A stretch of 17,776 nucleotides of DNA, taken from the NCBI GenBank assembly GCA_002284615.2, contig MU069473.1, forward strand, positions 116,568-134,343, read 5' to 3'. Below, in pieces: positions 1 through 8,305 of this stretch. The position numbers and the translations under genes are program-made. Every line of letters starts with the position of its first letter. Positions within the stretch are counted from its first letter, which is position 1. The notes beneath the pieces are model-generated. The model searched no databases and was not told the DNA's origin. It saw only the letters and a program-made list of their open reading frames with translations. This DNA is from Dunaliella salina. Its lineage: Eukaryota; Chlorophyta; Chlorophyceae; Chlamydomonadales; Dunaliellaceae.

Positions 1-32
<32 letters not shown>
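1..32. repeat. (GT)16 microsatellite
   Basis: This is a pure GT dinucleotide run at the left edge of the window. A similar tract closes the right edge, so the window may be a contig that broke at microsatellites. Reading frames through it give artificial Cys-Val repeats and are not genes. Confidence 0.97.
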
Positions 33-33
<1 letters not shown>

Positions 34-1826
34 GTAATGAATCATGCAGGAGGGGCCGCGCACCCCCTGCACCCCCCTGCTCTTGCACACGAGGGCAAAG
101 GAGTTGTACCAACAGTGCTGAGCAGTTGCAACCTCCTACCTCCATGCTTCGACCACCCAACACGACAGCATGTCTCCATGAGCCTGTTTTCCGGTGTCCC
201 CACCGCGTCCACGCCAACTCAATATGGAGGCAGGCAAAATATAATTTTATTGATTTACCAAAGTTGTTGTATAGACCAAATGCATGGACGGAATGCGGAA
301 CCTCGGCTGGGCAAGGGCACTTGACCAACACCCGACAGTAGCTCCAGCATCAGTGCAAAATTAGGTTTCTAGTGGTACCATTCTTATGAGCGGAGGTGGC
401 CCGGGTGGCTCAAAGCTTTATTCTTTCAGTGTTGACCGAACGAAATTATGGGAGCTACGCCCCCGGAAGGGGGGCTCCGCCCCAATAAAATTTGGAGGAC
501 CCCAGGGACTCTCCTGATCTCAGGTTACAAAAGAACGGCCCACAGTTCCACTCTGGGCCCATCTTCTCTCTCAAAATCAAGCTATTCCAACTTACATTTG
601 CTATGCTCACATCCTGCATTATCAAAACAAGGGGTCACCAAGTAACTTATCAGGATTTTCCCTGCTCTGGATTTTCTGTGAGGAAGTTGGCTGCACCTCA
701 TCACTTGGTCTTCACAAACATTGTCTTTTGTAATGATGCTTTCTCAAAGATTCTTGATAGAACAACCCAAAACACCAAAAATGACCCAATGCGATGCAGC
801 ATGTGACCAGCGGCGGATTTAATGGTAAAAATGGGTGCACACAGCAGCTAGTCCACCAGGTGAATCAAGCCTGGAGCCTGCTTGTTCAGAAGGAAAAAAA
901 AACACCTGTTCCAAGCCCCAGACGAACACCTCCAGTAAATATGTCCATAATCACATTTACCTAAATAGGGAAATCGTAACTAGGTTGAGGAGGGCGGCTG
1001 GATGGGCAGTCAGGAAATGAAACGAGGTTCCCAGCCGTCTGGGAAACATTTCAGCCTTTGCACTTTCATGGGAGGCAGGGCTTAGGAATTGGGCCTCCCA
1101 TTCAAGGCCTGGTCGACAATTAGAAATCCTACAGAGGGAATGTTGATGGCCTGGGGGTCTAGACGGAGATTTGTGTCATTATACTGAGGTGAAGGCGGCG
1201 TTATCTTACGCATATGAAAGGTGCTATGTGCACAACATGAAGAGGAGGTTTTTAGGCCCTGTTTCAACCTTAAACAATGAAAACTTGTGAGCTGTGGGAG
1301 AATGGATCATCCGGTCAGAAGTGTTTGTGCAACTGATCATCTCGATCCATAAAAAAAGCATGCAGCATCAAAATGAAAAGCAGGAGTGGCCTTCCTTAAA
1401 AGAGATATGACTGCATTCTTACTCCTCATTTCACAAGATGGCACCAGAGGGCTGGCGGAGTGCTTACATAAAGGTGCATTGAACTTTCTTCGCTGCAGGA
1501 AGAGTGCAGCCATTGTATTCCTAGAAATCAATCAGATGAAGAGCTCTGGAGCTGAGGGCTGTGGCACAGGGAAGTTCAAACCCTCGGGTAACATAACAAA
1601 AATTAAAAGATTTGCAGGCCAAATCAGGTCGGGTCAAACCAGAAGTTTTGAAGGTACTGGGCCTTTTTTAGCACTCCAAACCTGAGGTTTTTTTGGGAGA
1701 TTGGGTAGACGCGAGAGATCATAATGTGACTCTCGAGCAAGCCTGAAGCCCCTTAATACCTCCTGAACTTCCCTGCTGTGGTAGGACAATCACTTGAGTG
1801 CAACCTTAAATGCTTGAGCGACTCAC
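33..1826. other. No recognisable gene
   Basis: I see no convincing coding exon on either strand here. The open frames are short, lack family motifs and are not joined by good splice sites. By position, the missing 3' exons of the minus-strand DnaJ gene should lie here. I looked on the minus strand for conserved landmarks of its C-terminal domain, such as the Cys-rich insert and the Gly-Glu-Pro-Gly-Asp loop, and did not find them. The only structured element noted is the GC-rich hairpin near 450-484. Confidence 0.6.
450..484. repeat. GC-rich hairpin / palindromic cluster
   Basis: Inside an otherwise AT-leaning stretch, GGAG (451-454) can pair with CTCC (475-478), and a run of five C pairs with a run of G across a GGAA loop. 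The segment also contains two near-identical direct copies, GCTACGCCCCC and GCTCCGCCCC. Short GC palindromes of this kind are known as dispersed repeats in several green-algal genomes, organelles included. The family assignment is an inference. Confidence 0.5.
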
Positions 1827-2979
1827 CTTGAGCTCTCTCCCCACAAAAAGGTCTTTAAGCGAGACATACAGGTCTATGTTGATGGTGTGCCCCTTCAGCT
1901 CCTCCTCCTCCTCTTCATCTCCCATACCAAACCCACCAAACCCACCGAATCCACCTCCCCCGAAAAACCTGAATGCAGAGAGTGAGTAGGAACGGATGGG
2001 CATGGATGTTACCTGCTTTGCACAGGGCATCCGTGCATCAGTGGCTTGCATGGATGCATGGAAACAAGAGCTGTGCCAAGGGCTAGGGCAGTATGAGCTA
2101 CTGGGCATTTCAAACAAATAAAGCAGGAACCCCTGGACAATTGTCACTGTCATTGGCATGCAAGCACCCACATGTCAAAGATGTTTCCGCCTGGTTGCCG
2201 TCCGCTGGCCTTCTGCCCGGCATGCTCCTTCACGCCCTCCTCCCCATAACGATCGTAAATCTTGCGCTGCTCGGGGTCTACCAGGACCTCGTAAGCTGTG
2301 TACGCAGGTCAACGGAAAGGGCTCGAAGTGTGGGACAGCTCCCTCCAGGTTTGGTCAGGCAGGAGCAACCTTGCTCAACAAGGGCACCCATTGTGTGTTT
2401 CAGCAAGCAAAACAGCATGTGCACACCCACCATGGCTTAATTCTGTGAAGGTCTTCGCAGCAGCTTCTTTCTCCTTCTCCGTGCCTGTAGCCTTGTCCTG
2501 TGTACACAAAGGCCATTTTGGCAAATGCAAATGCAAGCCAATTGGAGTTGGGTGTAGGCCTAAACAAACACACTTGCTTACCTTCCCAAGCAGCAAATGC
2601 AAGTTGATTGCCAGCGCAAGGAGGCTCAAACACTCACCGGATGGTACTTGAGTGCCAGCTTTCTGAACGAACGCTTGATCACTGCCTCGCTAGCCCCCCG
2701 TGGCACTTGCAGCAAATCATAGTAGTCACGCCTGTGCATTCACCAATGCCATATGTTGAGAGTCCATATTCACTATGTGCAGCTCCTACGCCCAGAGGAC
2801 CCACACTGGCTGTGCATGCTGGCTTGCACATACAGAATGTACTGAGACAGACAGCCAAGGCATGCCAGGCAAGAAAAGATTCCCCCTTCCCCCAAAAAAA
2901 GCTGCAAGTGAACTTACGCTGCAATGGCCTGCAGGCTGCATACTGCTAAGCAGATGCAGCAGAGGAGAGGGAAGCGCAT
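1827..2979 (-). CDS. ER-type DnaJ co-chaperone (ERdj3/DNAJB11-like), N-terminal five exons
   Basis: Five minus-strand exons join in frame: 2979-2918, 2731-2638, 2497-2431, 2295-2172 and 1968-1827. Donors are GTAAGT, GTGAGT, GTGGGT, GTGGGT and GTGAGT, and all acceptors end in CAG. The 163 residues start at the ATG at 2979 with a hydrophobic signal peptide ([20 protein letters not shown]), then a J domain (about 22-95) with [15 protein letters not shown] and YDRYGEEG. The HPD motif that stimulates Hsp70 ATPase is residues 51-53 and is split by intron 2 between P and D. A Gly/Phe stretch follows (about 117-130), then an acidic run of Glu, then [16 protein letters not shown], which opens the peptide-binding C-terminal domain. 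In this family the protein works in the ER lumen with BiP. The family is about 350 residues, so more than half is missing. The exon 5 donor is good, but I could not find exon 6. Any soluble secretory-pathway DnaJ is an alternative. Confidence 0.9.
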
Positions 2980-3779
2980 CTATAACCCAATCACCTCCTC
3001 CTGTCCCCCACAATCCTAATTAATCATGTTCTAGAAGTATTGATTCACCGAAGGGTGTCCGTTCAGTTGGTTTTCCACACGTAAAATCTGCCCAAAAATA
3101 ACATTTAGGAAAAAAATTTTAAACAGCAGTCTTAAGAATTCACAATTACCCCTTGAAGTGCTGCTTTAGCTTTGAATGCCCTGTTTCCGACAGCTGCTTG
3201 CAGTACGGGAGTGCACAAATTGGGGAGGGAAATATCTAAGAAATCAGATTGATTTTTTTGGTGTACACGTGCCCAAGGACATAGCGATGTCCCTTGAGGG
3301 CCTCTGCTAGAAGAAAAGGGATAGCTCCTAAAAAGGAAGACTGACAGGCAGGCGCGCCAAAGAGAGGAAAAAAGGGGCTCACGCGGAAAGGCACAGCTCC
3401 TACATATCAAGACAGGAAAATGAGCCGGCGCAAGGTCCTAAGTCCTATAAGAGAGCGTCACAGTCAAGCCAACGTTTCGATGTACGCAATGAACTGATGT
3501 TCAGGCGTTAGAGCTTTGGCCAGGGGGATTATGTCCCTTGGCAAGTATGCTTGCGCAACAAAATCTTTCAGCCAGTCTTTCAGCTGAAAGCTGCAGCACC
3601 CAGAAAAAAAAGTTCATACTATACTCCTTCAGGTGAGAATTGCAATACCGAAGCTTAATCATCGCGTTTATGGCACAGGGCACACAGACAAACAACCCAC
3701 CAAACATAAGCGTTGATGAAAGAAAAGAAAGAGAAGAAAAATTACGAAGGCAGAGGAACTCTCCCCACATCAATTTATT
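2980..3779. other. Upstream/intergenic stretch without a recognisable gene
   Basis: This lies between the start codon of the DnaJ gene and the 3' end of the LINE, and should contain that gene's promoter and 5' UTR. I see no coding exon or transposon motif. An inverted CCAAT element (CCAAT on the plus strand, 2987-2991) sits close to the start codon, but the full ER-stress element arrangement (CCAAT-N9-CCACG) is not present. Confidence 0.5.
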
Positions 3780-3795
3780 GATTCCTCATTAATTA

Positions 3796-3821
3796 ATTAC
3801 TACATCAATTAATGTAGTAAT
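3796..3821. repeat. Perfect 10-bp inverted repeat in AT-rich LINE 3' end
   Basis: ATTACTACAT (3796-3805) and ATGTAGTAAT (3812-3821) are perfect inverted copies separated by CAATTA. They lie inside the AT-rich tail region next to alternating TA-rich sequence (3821-3836), near the presumed 3' terminus of the LINE. The stem might be part of the 3' structure that the reverse transcriptase recognises, which is an inference. Confidence 0.7.
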
Positions 3822-3863
3822 ATTATATTATATTAATTCCTTGTAAGAAAAAGGAGACACAAT

Positions 3864-3878
3864 GGCTCAAAAAGAGCC
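3864..3878 (-). other. Small hairpin in LINE 3' UTR
   Basis: GGCTC and GAGCC form a perfect 5-bp stem around a five-base loop (A on the plus strand, U in the minus-strand RNA), about 40 bases downstream of the LINE stop codon at 3917-3919. It could be a 3' UTR recognition stem, but no function is shown. Confidence 0.4.
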
Positions 3879-3916
3879 GTGTGCCCCCTCCACCGCAAGG
3901 TATGAAAAAGAGAAAA

Positions 3917-4587
3917 CTAATGTGGATCTGGAGGGTTACCAGAAGCACCTGGCTCTAGAACCCGGCTGTGGGGAGTATTCTTGTTTTCAATAGCGCAGCG
4001 TGTGGTGACTAGTTTGTAGGCATATTCAACAGAATGGGCATGAAGTTATTGAGCAAGCTTCGTGGCATGCTGGTGACCCAATCCTAGTTGTTTGAATTGC
4101 TCCAGGGTATGCTCAGTGTAAATAGCTCCACCTACACCCAGGAGAAAAGGGTGAATTGTAACGGCTTTAGCGTTATTAAGTTTACAATGGTCTGCATGCT
4201 GCTGCTTTGCCGCATTCAACTGATGCTTTGGCCTTGTGTTTTCACAAAACTTTATTTCTATTAGGTGCACATGGCGTTCGTCCATTTGCATGAAGTTCAT
4301 GAGGTTGCCTCATGCGGCTAGTTCTGGTGGTCCTCCGTGAGGAGCTGCGCAAAGCGTGATGGGAATGAGTAGGAAAACATCGTTAGAAGTATGTTTGGCA
4401 TTAAAAGGGTGATCAAAACAGCATCTGGTCGACTGGAGTTGAGTCTTTTCCTCTCTGGAAGGTTATGAGGGAAGAGGTCAGCAGGTAAAGGCTGTTTGAG
4501 ACATGTGTAGGGAGCTGGAGGTTGTGTTGAGCAAGCTTGAAATTGCTCCCTATGTCTGTGTATGCAAGGCCTGCCCCTACAGGGCAT
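3917..4587 (-). pseudogene. LINE C-terminal restriction-like endonuclease (PD-(D/E)XK-type) domain
   Basis: This is the last domain of the LINE polyprotein. One frame contains SRPDAVLIT, with the Asp near 4425-4423. A second frame contains HLIEIKFC (Glu at 4258-4256, Lys at 4252-4250). Together they give the PD...ExK pattern of restriction-like endonucleases that nick target DNA in R2- and Dualen-type elements. A well-structured segment follows (LLGVGGAIYTEHTLEQFKQL). The reading frame shifts between the PD and ExK parts, and a TAA interrupts it just after ATKLAQ. The same frame then continues to a natural end at NPPDPH with a TAG at 3917-3919. The related fragment at 9898-10540 keeps the ExK core and ends in the same PDPH. 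The nuclease assignment rests on motif spacing only. Confidence 0.72.
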
Positions 4588-4836
4588 TTGCTAAGGGCTT
4601 TTGTAATCATTCTGCCTGCAATGTTATGGCGTTCAGTTTTCATGTTGGAGATGATATGGTTTCTGGCAGCCTGAGAGCATGTGTAGTGCGCTGTCCAAAT
4701 GATGGCAGCCTGGGAGGAGGCAAGATGTATAAGCTGACTTTTTGAAACGTACTGCCAGTGCATGTTTTTGGTTGTAGAGGGTGCCCGTGCGGTACTGCAG
4801 GATGGTACGCTTCACGGGTACAGGAATGTTGGGCAT
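4588..4836 (-). pseudogene. LINE CCHC-like zinc-finger region
   Basis: The frame from 4836 reads through TILQYRTGTLYNQKHAL and reaches CLLPGCHHLDSALHMLSGC, a C-x4-C-x7-H-x4-C arrangement. C-terminal zinc fingers of this type (C-x2/3-C-x7-H-x4-C) are typical of L1-, R2- and Dualen-type LINE proteins and sit between the RT/RNase H core and the endonuclease. One extra residue lies between the first two Cys here. Just after the finger the frame stops, and the continuation (TERHNIAGRMITKALSKCP) is in another frame, so there is an indel near 4640. Confidence 0.75.
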
Positions 4837-4850
4837 ATTTCAGAAGACAT

Positions 4851-4914
4851 TGATTTTTTAATCTACTGATTTTTTGATCTACTCATTTTTTAATCTACTG
4901 ATTTGTTAATCTAC
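4851..4914. repeat. Four tandem copies of a 16-bp AT-rich unit
   Basis: Units at 4851, 4867, 4883 and 4899 are variants of TGATTTTTTAATCTAC. The array lies inside the LINE between the RNase H and zinc-finger frames. On the minus strand the RNase H frame ends in the array with TAG, so this is a local expansion that helped disrupt the polyprotein after insertion. Confidence 0.95.
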
Positions 4915-5573
4915 TTGCAGTAATAAGTTTTGATAGTAAGAGTAGTAGCCTGTTTTGGCATTGGCACATCCAAGCTTGTGTTTAGAGGGCATACGGGATT
5001 TGAGGGCATCTTCAAAAGATTGGGGAAATAGGTGAGCTTTTGGGCGGGTGGTGGACCCACAGATGTGCCCGCAGCATGCACTCTTTCTTCCTTGGCTAAC
5101 CAGAAAATATTTGTAAATGGATTTCCACCAGGACCTACACCAGGGATCTTGGTGTCTACCACGCAGTTCTGGGCTTGCTTTGCCTGATGTTTTGCAATGG
5201 CATCTGCATATTCATTTGCAGCGATGCCAGCATGAGACTTCACCTTGTAAATTTGAATTTTGGTATGGAAGTCTCTGATGAAAGTTAAAATCATTTTAAG
5301 AACATCTCCTTGGATATGTCTCAGGTGTTTCTCAGGGCAAAGAAGTTGTTTACATATTTTTTCGAGAGAGGTGAGGCTCTCTGACGCAATGTCTGCATGT
5401 TTGGTAATGATAGCAGCAGCAATTGCTGCCAATTCAGCTCTGGTGGTGGTTTTAGTAATCCCAGCACCGTTAGGTTCTCCAAACTTCTTGCTGTCAGTGG
5501 ACGGGCAGTAGACGCCTGCTCCAATTTCTTGCTTACCGTTATGGACAAGGCAGCTGCCATCAGTGTATGCTCA
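4911..5573 (-). pseudogene. LINE RNase H domain
   Basis: The frame open from 5570 to the TAG at 4911-4913 begins YTDGSC, the first catalytic Asp motif of RNase HI. It continues with TRAELAAIAAAI, the catalytic Glu, then ASESLTSLEKI where TDS with Asp would be expected, and KVKSHAGIAANEYADAIA with the conserved His and final Asp (near 5204-5202). RNase H removes the RNA strand during cDNA synthesis. An in-frame TGA (5571-5573) separates it from the preceding part of the same frame. The Asp-to-Glu change in the third acidic position and the stop make activity unlikely. After the domain comes about 90 residues of linker before the frame ends in the 16-bp repeats. Confidence 0.88.
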
Positions 5574-6922
5574 TGTCCTCCAGTCAGCAACTTTGAGAGT
5601 TAGAATAGCACTGGATTGGCTGGGCACCGAGTCTGTATCTTGGACAGTTATGTGTTGATTTGTAGGGTGTTTGGAGACGTTTCGTTTGTCAAATGGGAGG
5701 CGTTCCAGTTTATTGAAACCTGGCATGTGAGCATGCATGGGAGTTAGGACAGGGTGGCTGCTGACACTCTTGAGCTTCCACTCTGTGGCTTCTTTCAAAC
5801 CTCCTTTCAGGCCCTGTAGCCAGTCTTTGTTACGGTTGTTGAGATGAACTCGAGCTGCAGTGTTCCAAACAGCAAAGATACGAAGGTCCCAGGTATGCTG
5901 AATAAGAGGTGCCTCTTGGCTAGGGCAGGAATGAGTGGCACTGTAACCAAGTTTTTTGCGAGGTGTGGTGCCAAGGTCGTAACAAAGCTTTACCTTAAGG
6001 TGGGGGTAGGCAGTGACAAGTTTGGAGTAGGGGTTGGTTGTCATGCTCTTTTTCCAAGTCGGAAGGAACATGAATGTAGCAGTAGCTTCTGTGTTGAGAA
6101 TGGCAGAGTAAATGGCATGTTGCAAAGCTTGGGTCATGATTCCCTCATCATAAATGGGATGGCACACTGAGAAGCCTGAGCATTTGGATGAGAGGGCATT
6201 ATGCATGGCACCAAAAAGAGTGTCACGGGAGTCCGCACTCCATTAATTCTAACATTGTGGGTTGTGGTCTCTTGGGGAGGCCATTTTTCTTGGGTTACCA
6301 AAGCCCATTTTTGGAGGGCAGTATGGATGTGAGCTGGAAGGGCTTGTGAAAAAGAGGCTTTGATCTTCTTGCTAGAGTACTTTCTTTCAAGCGTGAACTT
6401 GCAGGAAAGGAGCCCTTGCAGCTCAGTAGCAAAGCTGCCAGGAGCTGGTGTTATTTTCTCGTGCATGCCAGCAAGCCTGGCCCCATAAAGAGCCCTCAGG
6501 CTGTAAGGGATTTGGAAGCGGTTCAGGGATATCATACCAACACACTTGCCTTGCGTATTGTATATGCAAGCCATGTGCGCCGTGTATATTTCTGGGAGAA
6601 TGAGGGGGGAAGGAGTAGGAGGGGAACGTCTGTGGGATCCTGTGTCTGATGATGCTGGATGAGGGGGTTGTTGATCCGTGTACTTCACGAGGTCAACCTT
6701 GCGCAGCCAATATTCGCATGAGCCTGTAGGTTTTATGTCTGCTTGTGGGTTAGTGGGGTTTGTAACAAATGTGATTTTGTTGCGCAATTCTGTGTCCATT
6801 TTCTGCTGCCATACATTGCTTTCATGGGGTTTTTCAAAGCCCTGTCTCTCCAGATTTGAGAGGTAGAATCTGCTGTGGGTGTTGAGAGGTTCGGCTCGCT
6901 CTGTTGTGCTTCGAGCAAGCAA
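5574..6922 (-). pseudogene. LINE internal region, conserved-looking, no named domain
   Basis: Two frames, joined by a frameshift near 6140-6200, cover about 420 residues between the PHD-like finger and RNase H. Notable segments are YTAHMACIYNTQGKCVGMIS, ATELQGLLSCKFTLERKY, FMFLPTWKKSMTTNPYSKLV, HTWDLRIFAVWNTAARVHLN and LPFDKRNVSKHP. The composition is that of a folded protein and not low complexity. I cannot name a family. The position just before RNase H would suit a spacer or RT-associated domain. The NPY within the second block recalls adenine-methylase motif IV, but the other methylase motifs are not visible, so I do not claim it. Confidence 0.6.
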
Positions 6923-7060
6923 ACACTCTTTCTAAAAGAGTCTTTCAAGTTGGGCCATGTCTCCCGCAGGTCTTCTGATTCCCAGGAGAGCTTCCATGTG
7001 ACCCTCCCGAATTTTTTGTTAAGTCTGCCGCTCTCTCTTAATTTTTTGGGCATCATTTAG

Positions 7061-7523
7061 GCTTGCACAGGCGGGACTTGCCCATGTGTAAGCTATTGCA
7101 ATTTCTTGTCTTTGCTTATCTGAGTAGCATCCAGGTTCCTTTATGCATTTTCAATGGAACGTCCGGTGGCACACATCACAAATATACATGTCAGGAAATG
7201 GATCCTCCAAGGTTTCAGTTTCATAACTTTGGTAGTAATTGCACACTTGGCAGCAGGCACACTCAACATCAGTGCGAGCAGCAGGTGAGACATTTTCAGG
7301 CACAAGGTTAGCTTGTTTGATTAGTGGCACTGCCTGGCAGGGCCCATTTTTCAATGATCATAGGTGCGTAATGGGTGCGGTATTGCACTTGGAGGTGGTC
7401 GGATGAGCTTGATTGTTCTTCCTCGTTCTCCGCAAAAATTCTCCAATCATCTATGTGGATAATACCTAAATCATGGTAGAAGATAGAACTGATAGCATGG
7501 CTAGGCAGTAGTCTCTTTAGCAA
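7061..7523 (-). pseudogene. PHD-like zinc finger in the LINE
   Basis: The first part (7523-7350) reads SSIFYHDLGIIHIDDWRIF and an acidic/Ser stretch, then shifts frame near 7340. The second part has CCQVC, about 20 residues later MYICDVCHRTFH, then an in-frame TGA where Trp would fit, then KC, and further on TYTW-like sequence with SPAC. This is C-x2-C ... C-x2-C-x4-H-x2-C ... W-x-S-P-x-C, the C4HC3 plan of a PHD finger with one zinc ligand of the last pair read as Ser. PHD fingers bind histone H3 tails, so in a retrotransposon this could bias integration towards certain chromatin. The fold call is from spacing only. Confidence 0.7.
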
Positions 7524-7580
7524 GTTTCTCAGCTGTGTTTCTCCTGTAGTTCCAGACTTTTGGGCCTTGGGAAAGCGAGC

Positions 7581-8305
7581 TTACAGAGTAGATAGCTGGG
7601 GATTTGATCTCTCAGAGGCTCTGTCTGTGTGGAGCAATTGTTGCCTCTTCTTTCTGGGTCTGTTTGTTTGAGTATTTAGGCTGTTCGGGGTATGAGTTTG
7701 TGACTGAGGGTCGAGACAGTCATCTGTCTTATGTTGGTGGTTTGTGCTAGGGGAGTTAAGTTGTGTAGTGATATGGTGAGCAGTGCTCAGACAAGCATGT
7801 GCACACCTATCATTTGGGCTAGCCCGGCAGAATTGGGATATGGAAGAGGGGGTATTTCTCAATGCTGACCGTGTGCGTTTGTTTGGGGGCCCTCCTGCAG
7901 TAGTACCTTGTTCGGCAGGAGCCAGAGTATCCAGGCTTGCAGTGGGTACGTCTGCAGAGGGGTGAAGTGCTTTTGTGGGAGTCACTCCCTAACGGTGATG
8001 CTTAGTGTATAATTGGAGCGAGTTCTGTTGCTGAGTGGCTCCTCCAGTGATTGTACTTCCATGACATTAACAAGTTGTTGTGTTTCAGGACAACTGATGG
8101 GTGTAGGATGATTGGCTATACATGTACGTCTGAGGCGGCGTCCGGTGTGTTCATGGGTGTAGTAAGGTGTGGAGCGAGGCAAAAAGCGTGGCGGTGGCAC
8201 TGCTTGAGTGGGGGGGATAAAGTTGGGTTGGGNGCTTGTTGGTTGGAAAACCTGGGTGTGGGGGGGCTGCTCCCCTCCCATGCTTGTGTTGGTGAGGCTG
8301 CTCAC
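7581..8305 (-). pseudogene. Low-complexity Pro/Ser/Thr/Asn-rich linker of the LINE polyprotein
   Basis: Two abutting frames, 8305-7982 and 7985-7581, give about 240 residues rich in Pro, Thr, Ser, Asn and Gln with basic patches such as RPRKKRQQ. No domain is visible. It links the RT and its C-terminal extension to the PHD-like region and is probably disordered. The basic patch could act as a nuclear-localisation or nucleic-acid-binding segment, which is an inference. The single unresolved base of the window (8233) falls here. Confidence 0.55.
8233..8233. other. Unresolved base (n)
   Basis: This is the only ambiguous base in the window. It is flanked by G-rich sequence in the LINE linker region and is an assembly or base-call uncertainty. 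Confidence 0.99.

Noticed and set aside
1..341. Two overlapping plus-strand open frames beginning in the (GT)n tract
   Set aside because: They are artefacts of the dinucleotide repeat: Cys-Val repeats followed by low-quality sequence, without motifs or splice support.
385..445. Sequence resembling the 5' half of a tRNA-Leu/Ser (GGTGGCCCGGGTGGCTCAAAGC)
   Set aside because: No B box or complementary acceptor stem follows at a tRNA-like distance. It may be a decayed tRNA-derived fragment, but the support is too weak.
1082..1531. Minus-strand open frames as candidate downstream DnaJ exons
   Set aside because: An RRKFNA-like string after a CAG looked faintly like the Cys-rich segment of ERdj3, but the Cys residues are missing and no neighbouring family blocks follow.
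6000..6070. NPY within the LINE internal region as an adenine-methyltransferase motif
   Set aside because: A three-residue match without the SAM-binding FxGxG motif or the expected spacing is not evidence of a methylase.
4046..8305. Plus-strand open frames opposite the LINE
   Set aside because: They are shadows of the minus-strand polyprotein and show no independent motifs.
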